Of a stretch of 6,647 nucleotides of DNA, positions 1 through 4,940 are shown one piece after another. Source of the stretch: Dehalococcoidia bacterium CG2_30_46_9. Lineage in GTDB: Bacteria > Chloroflexota > Dehalococcoidia > GIF9 > AB-539-J10. Made by a program: the position numbers and the translations under genes. The stretch covers positions 1 to 6,647 of the forward strand of contig MNYE01000124.1 in assembly GCA_001873005.1 (NCBI GenBank), in the 5' to 3' direction. Within the stretch, counting starts at the first letter, position 1, and each line of letters opens with the position of its first letter. A model generated the notes under the pieces. The model saw only the letters and a list, made by a program, of their open reading frames with translations. It ran no database searches and was not told the origin of the DNA.

Positions 1-590
1 ACTTCAGCGGTAAATTGTTTCTCATGGCCCGGACCTGTAATTTCTACTAAGCGATAAACTGGGGTCAATGTCTTTTTTCTTTGAACAAATTCTTGCAACA
101 AAGCTTTATAATTCAGCGTTATTTTTCCCGCCTTTATTTTCCTCAGCCTTGGCCTAAGCCGGCTCAAAACAAATTTCTTTGCTTTAACCAGTCCTTGATC
201 AAGGTATATGGCTCCGATTACCGCTTCCATGGCGTTGGCCAAGTTGCTTGGTTTTGTTCTTCCTTTGCTTGCCTCTTCTCCTCGTCCTAGCAGGAGATAG
301 TCACCAAGTCCAAGTGAAGAGGCCACTTCGGTTAAAGCATCGCGACAAACCAAAGAAGCACGAATAGCAGTTAACTTTCCTTCAGGCAGCTCCGGGAACT
401 CTTTATATAGTTTTTCCGCTACTATAAAGTCAAGGATAGCATCACCCAAAAATTCCAATCTTTCGTTGCCGAGCAAAACAAAATCGGGATTTTCATTGAT
501 GTAGGAACTATGGGTGAGAGCTTGTTTCAGCAAGGACTTGTTGGCAAAAGATACACCTAAAGATTTTTCACAGTCTTCCCAATTCTGCAT
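1..590 (-). CDS. rnc: Ribonuclease III, C-terminus cut off by window edge
   Basis: This is a double-strand-specific endoribonuclease that processes rRNA precursors and structured mRNAs in the cytoplasm. 196 complete codons are visible, beginning MQNWEDCEKSLG. The catalytic domain (about residues 5-150) carries the family signature NERLEFLGD at 42-50, which supplies the metal-binding acids E46 and D50, and E122 in the second acidic patch. A double-stranded-RNA-binding domain starts near residue 158 (LNYKALLQEF) and runs off the window. The position equivalent to E. coli D114 is N119, in NLANAMEAVIG; some family members vary here, so I do not read it as inactivation. The start is fixed by an in-frame TAG on the minus strand at 605-603, and a GGAG Shine-Dalgarno lies six bases before the ATG. 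The gene is divergent from tRNA-Gln. Identification is secure. Confidence 0.97.
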   Translation of the reverse strand, partial: MQNWEDCEKSLGVSFANKSLLKQALTHSSYINENPDFVLLGNERLEFLGDAILDFIVAEKLYKEFPELPEGKLTAIRASLVCRDALTEVASSLGLGDYLLLGRGEEASKGRTKPSNLANAMEAVIGAIYLDQGLVKAKKFVLSRLRPRLRKIKAGKITLNYKALLQEFVQRKKTLTPVYRLVEITGPGHEKQFTAE

Positions 591-606
591 CTCAGACTCC
601 TGCTAA

Positions 607-636
607 AGTATAGCAAGAGAGGTATAGCTGACTCAA
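607..636 (-). promoter_or_regulatory. Probable sigma-70 promoter for rnc
   Basis: Read on the minus strand there is a -35-like TTGAGT (636-631), an 18-base spacer and a -10 TATACT (612-607). The -10 is preceded by TGC, which forms an extended -10 element. Transcription would start near position 600, giving a leader of roughly ten bases that just includes the GGAG ribosome site. The -35 box sits one base from the -35 of the opposite tRNA-Gln promoter. Sequence match only. Confidence 0.5.
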
Positions 637-637
637 C

Positions 638-667
638 TTGTTGTGGCGGTTATTACTGAGTTATAAT
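638..667 (+). promoter_or_regulatory. Probable sigma-70 promoter for tRNA-Gln
   Basis: A perfect -10 box TATAAT at 662-667 lies 18 bases after a weak -35-like TTGTTG at 638-643. The predicted start is near 674, about 30 bases before the mature tRNA. That leader contains the small hairpin at 675-693. The perfect -10 and its correct placement ahead of a stable RNA gene support the call; the -35 is poor. Confidence 0.5.
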
Positions 668-674
668 GAATTTA

Positions 675-693
675 TCCTGAAACAAGTTCAGGA
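675..693. repeat. Short palindromic hairpin, CCTGAA-N5-TTCAGG type
   Basis: TCCTGAA and TTCAGGA form a perfect 7-bp stem around the 5-base loop ACAAG. A second element of the same design (same six-base core, 7-bp stem, 5-base loop, different loop sequence) is at 4864-4882, also just upstream of a tRNA gene. Here it falls in the predicted 5' leader of tRNA-Gln, where it could form in the precursor RNA. It has no T-run, so it is not an intrinsic terminator. It is probably a copy of a small dispersed repeat. Confidence 0.6.
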
Positions 694-703
694 CCAAATT
701 TGT

Positions 704-777
704 TGGGGATTAGTCTAGCGGTAGGACAGCGGACTCTGAATCCGTGAGGCCAGGTTCGAATCCTGGATCCCCAGCCA
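704..777 (+). tRNA. tRNA-Gln, anticodon CTG, CCA encoded
   Basis: A complete cloverleaf is visible. The acceptor stem pairs TGGGGAT (704-710) with ATCCCCA (767-773), followed by discriminator G and encoded CCA. The D arm is closed by GTC/GAC. The anticodon stem is GCGGA/TCCGT around the loop CTCTGAA, giving anticodon CTG at 736-738, which reads CAG. The T arm is CCAGG-TTCGAAT-CCTGG (750-766). The 5' U typical of bacterial tRNA-Gln is present. There is no clear terminator after it, so transcripts may read into the downstream catabolic operon. Confidence 0.97.
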
Positions 778-831
778 TAATGGTAATTCTGGGTAGTGTA
801 CCAAATTCTGTGGGAAAATGCCTTTGAATTA

Positions 832-861
832 TTGAACCTGTAACATAAGATGAGTTAAAAT
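832..861 (+). promoter_or_regulatory. Possible promoter for the BadH/BadK/BadI-like operon
   Basis: A -35-like TTGAAC (832-837), an 18-base spacer and a -10-like TAAAAT (856-861) lie ahead of the first gene of the operon. The predicted start near 868 would leave a leader of about 29 bases containing the strong AAAGGAGG ribosome site at 883-890. I see no clear operator palindrome in the 119 bases between the tRNA and the operon. Moderate match only. Confidence 0.4.
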
Positions 862-896
862 ACAAAAAATAATAAACTTAAAAAAGGAGGTTACAG

Positions 897-1691
897 ATGG
901 ATCTAGGATTAACAGGAAAAACGGTTGTCGTTACCGGAGGCGGTTCAAACATCGGTAGAGCTATTTCCTTGGCCTTCGCCAGGGAAGGCTCAAATGTGGT
1001 CATTGCTGAATTGGATGAATTCCAGGGGAAGAAAGTAGCAGATCAAGCGAATGCTACGAGAGGTGGTGGACGCTGCATAGTAGTAAAGACAGATGTTACC
1101 AAACTTGATAAAGTTGAGGCCATGGTTAAAAAGACGCTGGAGGAGTTTGGCAAAATTGATGTGCTGGTTAACAATGTTGGCTGGGATAAGCCCCAGCTTT
1201 TCACCGAAACTGACCCGGCATTCTGGGACAAAGTGATAGCCCTAAATTACCGCTCCGATCTTAATTGCATTAAAGCAGTTCTCCCCCACATGATAGAGAG
1301 GAAAGGTGGCAGCATAGTAAGCATTGGCTCCGATGCCGGACGTGTAGGTGAGTTTAGAGAAGCTGTTTATTCCGGTTGTAAAGCTGGTGTTATCGCTCTG
1401 AGCAAAGCCATAGCCAGGGAAGTAGGTCGTTATGGGATAAGGTTAAACGTTGTCTGCCCCGGAGTGACTGTTCCTAGTCCCGAAGAAATGGGAGAGGAAA
1501 GTATGTGGAAAGGAGACATAGCTAAGATGTTTACACCCGAGACACAGGAAAAGATAGCAAAAAGTTATCCTCTGCGACGGCTGGGAAAGGGACAGGATGT
1601 TGCTAACGCAGTGGTATTTTTAGCCTCCGATGCTGCCAGCTTTATAACTGGTCAGACCCTCAGCATTAGCGGCGGCTATTCCATGATGTAA
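897..1691 (+). CDS. Short-chain dehydrogenase, BadH-like (2-hydroxycyclohexanecarboxyl-CoA dehydrogenase type)
   Basis: This is a classical SDR of 264 residues, expected to oxidise a secondary alcohol with NAD in the cytoplasm. The Rossmann glycine motif TGGGSNIG is at 13-20. An acidic E38 ends the second strand, which favours NAD over NADP. D66 and NNVG (92-95) are in place. The catalytic set is N117, S145, Y158 and K162 (YSGCK), and PG follows at 188-189. From memory, several stretches track R. palustris BadH closely: NNVGWDK, AVLPHMIER, the SDAGRVG...EAVYSGCK block, NVVCPG and the FITGQTLSISGG end. The gene opens a three-gene operon with two crotonase-fold acyl-CoA enzymes, which supports a hydroxyacyl-CoA substrate. 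The start has an ideal AAAGGAGG six bases upstream. The SDR fold and activity class are near certain. The ring hydroxyacyl-CoA substrate is inferred; FabG-like or other hydroxyacyl-CoA dehydrogenases are the alternatives. Confidence 0.9.
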   Translation: MDLGLTGKTVVVTGGGSNIGRAISLAFAREGSNVVIAELDEFQGKKVADQANATRGGGRCIVVKTDVTKLDKVEAMVKKTLEEFGKIDVLVNNVGWDKPQLFTETDPAFWDKVIALNYRSDLNCIKAVLPHMIERKGGSIVSIGSDAGRVGEFREAVYSGCKAGVIALSKAIAREVGRYGIRLNVVCPGVTVPSPEEMGEESMWKGDIAKMFTPETQEKIAKSYPLRRLGKGQDVANAVVFLASDAASFITGQTLSISGGYSMM

Positions 1692-1708
1692 TTTGAGGGA
1701 GGGCTAAA

Positions 1709-2497
1709 ATGAAGTTTAGCACTATTATATTTGAGAAGAAAGAAGGAGTAGCTCGGATAACACTAAACCGTCCTGAGGCTTTGAACGCTATAAGCCCAGA
1801 GCTCATTTCTGAAATAGGAGTTGCGGCCGATGATGCTGAGAAGGATGAGAGTATAAAAGCGATAGTAATTGCGGCAAAAGGAAGGGCATTTAGCGCCGGT
1901 GCAGATTTGAAGGCTATCAAAGGAATCCTAGATTCACCACACAAGATAGAAAGATTTTTGCGATCCTGGCATAAGACATTTAAGACGCTTGAAGAGTCAA
2001 GCAAACCAGTAATATGTGCTGTGCAGGGAATGGCCCTAGCTGGAGGTTTAGAGTTGGTTAATGCTTGTGACATAGTAATTGCCTCTGATAAGGCTCAACT
2101 CGGAGACCAGCATGCTAACTTTGGATTGATCCCCGGGGGAGGGAACACGCAGCTATTGCCGAGAATAGTAGGTCCAAGGAAAGCAAAGGAGCTTCTTCTC
2201 ACCGGTGATTGGCTGTCCGCTGCTGAAGCAGAAAGGATTGGGTTGATAAACAAAGTTGTCCCCGCTGATAAATTGGAAGAGGCAGTAAATGAGATGGTAG
2301 ATAAGGTAACAAAGAACAAGAGTCCCCTGGCAGCAAAGAGGATAAAGGAGTTGGTGAACAAGGGGATGCAGGTTGACCTCCATAGTGCCTGGGAACTGGA
2401 AAGCCAAACCATGCTCAACCATTTCCGCTCTGAAGATATGGCCGAGGGATTATCTGCCTTTGAGGAAAGAAGAACGCCTGTATTCAAAGGCAGATAA
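1709..2497 (+). CDS. Enoyl-CoA hydratase/isomerase family protein (BadK position), second catalytic Glu replaced by His
   Basis: This is a crotonase-fold acyl-CoA enzyme of 262 residues, the usual family length. The N-terminal strand ARITLNRPEALNA (15-27), the CoA/oxyanion segment FSAGADLKAI (61-70) and the oxyanion glycine in AGGLELVNACD (111-121) are all present. E115 matches Glu144 of rat mitochondrial hydratase. The partner Glu164, twenty residues on, is H135 here (GDQHANFG, 132-139), so the standard two-glutamate water addition is not supported. The C-terminal FEERRTPVFK is typical of the family. It sits 17 bases after the BadH-like gene, with a GGAGGG site before its ATG, and is certainly cotranscribed with it. 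By operon position it would be the BadK-like hydratase that makes the hydroxyacyl-CoA for the SDR. The lost acid leaves isomerase, hydrolase or altered hydratase chemistry open. Confidence 0.88.
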   Translation: MKFSTIIFEKKEGVARITLNRPEALNAISPELISEIGVAADDAEKDESIKAIVIAAKGRAFSAGADLKAIKGILDSPHKIERFLRSWHKTFKTLEESSKPVICAVQGMALAGGLELVNACDIVIASDKAQLGDQHANFGLIPGGGNTQLLPRIVGPRKAKELLLTGDWLSAAEAERIGLINKVVPADKLEEAVNEMVDKVTKNKSPLAAKRIKELVNKGMQVDLHSAWELESQTMLNHFRSEDMAEGLSAFEERRTPVFKGR

Positions 2498-2564
2498 CAG
2501 GAAGTTAGCAAAATATGTTAGTATATCAAGACAAAAATATTAGATTTAAGGAGGAAGAATAAGA

Positions 2565-3422
2565 ATGGAAAACAAGTGGACTCAATGGGAAAAGGTGCCA
2601 GAATTAGACTTTACCGACATTATTTATGAGAAGAAGCACCATAAACATATTGGGGGTGGCGTTGCCAGGATAACTATCAATAGGCCAGCAAAGCTCAACT
2701 CTTTTACGGCTCACACACAGGATGAAATATTCAAGGCTTTCTATGATGCTAGCCACGACAAAGCGATAGGAGTAGTAATTCTCACCGGGGCAGGTGACAA
2801 GGCATTCTCCACCGGTGGGGATGTAGAGTGGGAGAAGTGGGGGCTTAGAGAGCAGTTTTACTGGCGCTATGAACCGGATCGACTGATATACATGTGTAGG
2901 AAACCAGTAATGGCAGTGGTGAAGGGTTGGTGTATTGGTGGCGGAAACCATCTCGCTTATATGTGCGACTTCACTATAGCGGCAGATAATGCCAAATTTG
3001 GACAGAATGGACCAAGAGTATCAAGTCCTGCCGAGGGATACATAATCCCTTATCTTACTCGAGTAGTAGGAGCCAAGAAAGCCAGAGAAATGTGGATGCT
3101 CTGTCGACGCTATAGTGCCCAAGAAGCTCTACAGATGGGGTTAGTGAACACAGTGGTGCCCTTAGATAAATTGGATGAAGAGGTTGATAAATGGTGTGAG
3201 GAGATTTTGTCCCTAAGCCCAGGCTGCATTGAAATACTTAAAGCTGCTTTTGATGCCGAGATACACACTATGATGCCCATGGGGGTAACTTCAAGCCAAC
3301 TATATCCCGATTGGTTTGATTCTGATGAAGGCAAGGAAGGTGCGCAAGCCTTTCTGGGAAAAAGACAGCCGCGTTTCTGGCAAATTAGAAGAGCCCAAAT
3401 AAAATTAGAGGAGAAGAAATAA
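2565..3422 (+). CDS. BadI/MenB-like crotonase-fold ring hydrolase or cyclase, catalytic Asp replaced
   Basis: This 285-residue crotonase-fold protein belongs to the branch that includes BadI (2-ketocyclohexanecarboxyl-CoA hydrolase) and MenB (naphthoyl-CoA synthase). Diagnostic blocks are FSTGGDVEW (81-89), GWCIGGGNHLAYMCD (121-135), FGQNGPRVSS (145-154) and TRVVGAKKAREMWMLCRRYSAQEA (from 165), which closely parallel the BadI sequence as I recall it. GGGN rather than MenB's GGGH, and no men genes nearby, favour BadI-like ring opening to a dicarboxyl-CoA. In BadI and E. coli MenB the motif reads GSVDPGY or GSFDGGY with a catalytic Asp (D163 in MenB). Here the aligned stretch is SSPAEGY, so that position is A156, with E157 next to it. 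The N-terminus is about 15 residues longer than BadI. AAGGAGG lies ten bases before the ATG. The gap from the previous gene is 67 bases, so it is the third operon gene. 6-oxocyclohexenyl-CoA hydrolase (Oah/BamA) is a less likely alternative on length. Confidence 0.85.
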   Translation: MENKWTQWEKVPELDFTDIIYEKKHHKHIGGGVARITINRPAKLNSFTAHTQDEIFKAFYDASHDKAIGVVILTGAGDKAFSTGGDVEWEKWGLREQFYWRYEPDRLIYMCRKPVMAVVKGWCIGGGNHLAYMCDFTIAADNAKFGQNGPRVSSPAEGYIIPYLTRVVGAKKAREMWMLCRRYSAQEALQMGLVNTVVPLDKLDEEVDKWCEEILSLSPGCIEILKAAFDAEIHTMMPMGVTSSQLYPDWFDSDEGKEGAQAFLGKRQPRFWQIRRAQIKLEEKK

Positions 3423-3613
3423 GACTCTAAGATAAAGTGATTATCGTCACCGCCGGAGCTCAGGAAGAGGCAAAACTATTTCCTGAAATGTTTCCAGATG
3501 GTATTCAGATGCCCAGCGAGATACCAGGATTGAAGCTTTTCTTGAAGTTTTATCCAGCAGGGCAAAACGAAAATATGATGCTTCTATAGTGTTCTGCAAA
3601 AATAGTTGCATTA
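3423..3613. other. Region between convergent genes with an unassigned 50-codon plus-strand ORF
   Basis: After the BadI-like stop there is a small plus-strand ORF at 3437-3589, opening with GTG after an in-frame TAA at 3428-3430. Its product starts VIIVTAGAQEEAKLFPEMFP and ends in GQNENMMLL. The composition is protein-like, but there is no convincing ribosome site and I recognise no family. It could be a remnant of a longer gene truncated when the neighbouring palindrome or a rearrangement arrived, a small gene, or chance. Nothing else is visible apart from the A5 stretch near 3598. Confidence 0.3.
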
Positions 3614-3692
3614 TGTCATTGCGAGGAGCGATAGCGACGAAGCAATCTCAACGTAGGATGGCACAGATTGCTTCGCTTCGCTCGCAATGACA
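3614..3692. repeat. Large imperfect palindrome (dispersed REP/MITE-like element) between convergent genes
   Basis: Outer arms TGTCATTGCGAG (3614-3625) and CTCGCAATGACA (3681-3692) pair perfectly over 12 bp. Inner arms CGAAGCAATCT (3638-3648) and AGATTGCTTCG (3665-3675) pair perfectly over 11 bp. Between them are unequal strands of 12 and 5 bases rich in GCGA/CTTCG units, and the tip is a 16-base loop (3649-3664). This CATTGCGAG...CGAAGCAATCT design resembles dispersed palindromes I associate with many bacterial genomes. It lies between the 3' ends of the BadI-like gene and trpS, where a folded transcript could end or stabilise both mRNAs. No adjacent T-run makes it a textbook terminator, and I see no transposase. 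Confidence 0.85.
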
Positions 3693-3720
3693 GGGGAATG
3701 TTGTGCAATGATTTATGCGG

Positions 3721-4710
3721 TTAACTATAATTACTGCGCCGAAGGAGCCTCATTTTTTCTTTGACTTCCCTAATAGTCTTCCTAGCTATGAATTCAGCTC
3801 GATTAGCCCCTTGAGCAAGGACTTGAGCAATATAATCCGGCTTGGAGGATAATACCGCTCTTCTTTCCCGAAATGGCTCAAGTGTTGAGCCAATATTCTG
3901 GGCCAGCATGTTTTTGCAAGTAACACAGCCAATGCCGGCACTACGACATTCCGAGGCAATCTCATCAGCACTTGCTGGAGTGAAAATTTTGTGCAGACGG
4001 AAGACGTTACAGATTTCAGGATGTCCGGCATCAGAACGAAATTGTCGTGCCGGGTCAGTAACCGCAGTCATCACTCGTTCCATGATCACTTGAGGCGAAG
4101 CCGAAATCTCAATATGATTGTCGTAGCTTTTACTCATCTTTTGTACTCCATCCAGACCCAGTATCAAGGGAAAAGAGGTAAGTCTTGCCTGCGGCTCAGG
4201 GAACACAAATCCAAAAAGTGAATTAAACCGGCGCACTATCTCCCGGGCTAACTCAAGATGAGGTAGCTGATCCTCACCCACCGGAACAATATCCCCTTTG
4301 TAGAGGGCGATGTCAGCAGTCATAAGAACAGGATAGCCCACCAGCCCGTAATTGACATTATGCGGCTGCATCTTCACTTTCTCTTTAAATGTAGGCACAC
4401 GTAATAACCAGCTTAAAGGAGTTACCATGCTTAAGAGAGTGTGGAGTTCCATTACCTCAGGCACATGGGACTGGACAAAGACAACGCTCTTCTGAGGGTC
4501 AATGCCTGCTGCCAGCCAATCAAGCACCATCTCATAAATATCTTCCTGAAGCCTTTCTGTGTTCTCGAGCGTAGTAAGAGCATGAATATCTACTACGCAG
4601 TAAAAGCACTCATATTCATCCTGGAGGGCAACACAATTCTGAATCGTCCCTAAATAATTGCCGAGATGTTGCTTACCCGTGGGTCGAAAGCCAGAAAAAA
4701 CACGCTTCAT
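3721..4710 (-). CDS. trpS: Tryptophanyl-tRNA synthetase with a predicted [4Fe-4S] cysteine motif
   Basis: Class I aminoacyl-tRNA synthetase that charges tRNA-Trp in the cytoplasm; 329 residues, normal for bacterial TrpRS. The HIGH-type signature is PTGKQHLGNYLG (11-22), with HLGN at 15-18. The tryptophan/ATP pocket segment PVGEDQLPHLELAR is at 143-156, and KMSKS is at 191-195. Cysteines 234, 255, 262 and 265 form C-x20-C-x6-C-x2-C. This closely resembles the C-x22-C-x6-C-x2-C cluster ligands described for Thermotoga maritima TrpRS, so an iron-sulphur cluster near the anticodon-binding region is likely. The ATG start gives the expected MKRVFSGFRPTG opening. No Shine-Dalgarno precedes it; the 32 bases back to the CCA end of tRNA-Glu are a tandem duplication. 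Cotranscription with tRNA-Glu is therefore plausible. The 3' end faces the palindrome at 3614-3692. Confidence 0.98.
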   Translation of the reverse strand: MKRVFSGFRPTGKQHLGNYLGTIQNCVALQDEYECFYCVVDIHALTTLENTERLQEDIYEMVLDWLAAGIDPQKSVVFVQSHVPEVMELHTLLSMVTPLSWLLRVPTFKEKVKMQPHNVNYGLVGYPVLMTADIALYKGDIVPVGEDQLPHLELAREIVRRFNSLFGFVFPEPQARLTSFPLILGLDGVQKMSKSYDNHIEISASPQVIMERVMTAVTDPARQFRSDAGHPEICNVFRLHKIFTPASADEIASECRSAGIGCVTCKNMLAQNIGSTLEPFRERRAVLSSKPDYIAQVLAQGANRAEFIARKTIREVKEKMRLLRRSNYS

Positions 4711-4742
4711 TACTTATACCATATAATACTTATACGATATAA
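4711..4742 (-). repeat. Two tandem 16-bp repeats filling the tRNA-Glu/trpS gap
   Basis: On the minus strand the gap reads TTATATCGTATAAGTA then TTATATGGTATAAGTA: two 16-base units with one C/G mismatch. Together they occupy exactly the space between the tRNA 3' CCA and the trpS ATG. Each unit contains TATAAG, a plausible -10-like hexamer, and neither offers a ribosome-binding site. Because of its placement it must be the trpS 5' leader, its promoter, or both. Confidence 0.75.
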
Positions 4743-4819
4743 TGGTGGCGCATACCGGATTTGAACCGGTGATCTCCTCCTTGAGAGGGAGGTGTCCTTA
4801 ACCTCTAGACGAATGCGCC
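4743..4819 (-). tRNA. tRNA-Glu, anticodon CTC, CCA encoded
   Basis: On the minus strand the acceptor stem GGCGCAT (4819-4813) pairs with ATGCGCC (4753-4747), followed by discriminator A and encoded CCA (4745-4743). The D arm is closed by GTC/GAC. The anticodon stem CCTCC/GGAGG holds the loop CTCTCAA, giving anticodon CTC at 4785-4783, which reads GAG. The variable loop has five bases, and the T arm is ACCGG-TTCAAAT-CCGGT. Length is 77 bases with CCA. It lies 32 bases upstream of trpS on the same strand with no terminator between, so RNA processing at its 3' end may generate the trpS message. Confidence 0.97.
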
Positions 4820-4834
4820 ACCTTTTCATTGTTT

Positions 4835-4863
4835 ATTATTGCTTTTTCTCCCTAGAATTGCAA
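4835..4863 (-). promoter_or_regulatory. Probable sigma-70 promoter for tRNA-Glu (and perhaps trpS)
   Basis: On the minus strand TTGCAA (4863-4858), a 17-base spacer and AATAAT (4840-4835) match the -35/-10 pattern at optimal spacing. The predicted start is near 4829, about ten bases before the tRNA 5' end. The -35 box directly abuts the hairpin repeat at 4864-4882. Confidence 0.5.
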
Positions 4864-4882
4864 CCCTGAACTAGATTCAGGG
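4864..4882. repeat. Short palindromic hairpin, second CCTGAA-N5-TTCAGG copy
   Basis: CCCTGAA and TTCAGGG form a perfect 7-bp stem around the loop CTAGA. It shares its core and geometry with the element at 675-693. It sits between the divergent tRNA-Glu and thyX promoters, immediately behind the tRNA-Glu -35 box, so besides being a repeat copy it could be a protein-binding site. Confidence 0.6.
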
Positions 4883-4906
4883 CTACCAAAAAGAGTTATC
4901 TTAGGT

Positions 4907-4912
4907 TATAAT
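4907..4912 (+). promoter_or_regulatory. Probable -10 box for thyX
   Basis: A perfect TATAAT at 4907-4912 overlaps the most upstream in-frame ATG of the thyX reading frame (4911-4913). If it is the -10 element, transcription begins near 4919. That ATG would then lie outside the mRNA, which favours the ATG at 4941 as the true start. I see no good -35 at the matching distance. Confidence 0.4.
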
Positions 4913-4940
4913 GCCCATTGAGGGCGAAGGTATAAAAGAT

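Noticed and set aside
81..290. Plus-strand ORF of 69 codons inside the rnc region
   Set aside because: It lies wholly antisense to the well-conserved rnc reading frame and has no family features.
704..777. tRNA-Gln as attachment site of an integrated island carrying the catabolic operon
   Set aside because: I find no direct repeat of the tRNA 3' end further along the window and no integrase gene.
2565..3422. True MenB (menaquinone synthesis)
   Set aside because: It lacks the conserved catalytic Asp, has GGGN instead of GGGH, and neighbours are an SDR and a hydratase with no men genes.
3614..3692. Palindrome as a classical intrinsic terminator
   Set aside because: Neither strand has a T-run immediately after the stem; the nearest (minus strand, near 3602-3598) is well separated from the arm.
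4711..4830. T-box riboswitch ahead of trpS
   Set aside because: There is only a 32-base leader before the tRNA gene, with no specifier stem, T-box sequence or terminator hairpin.
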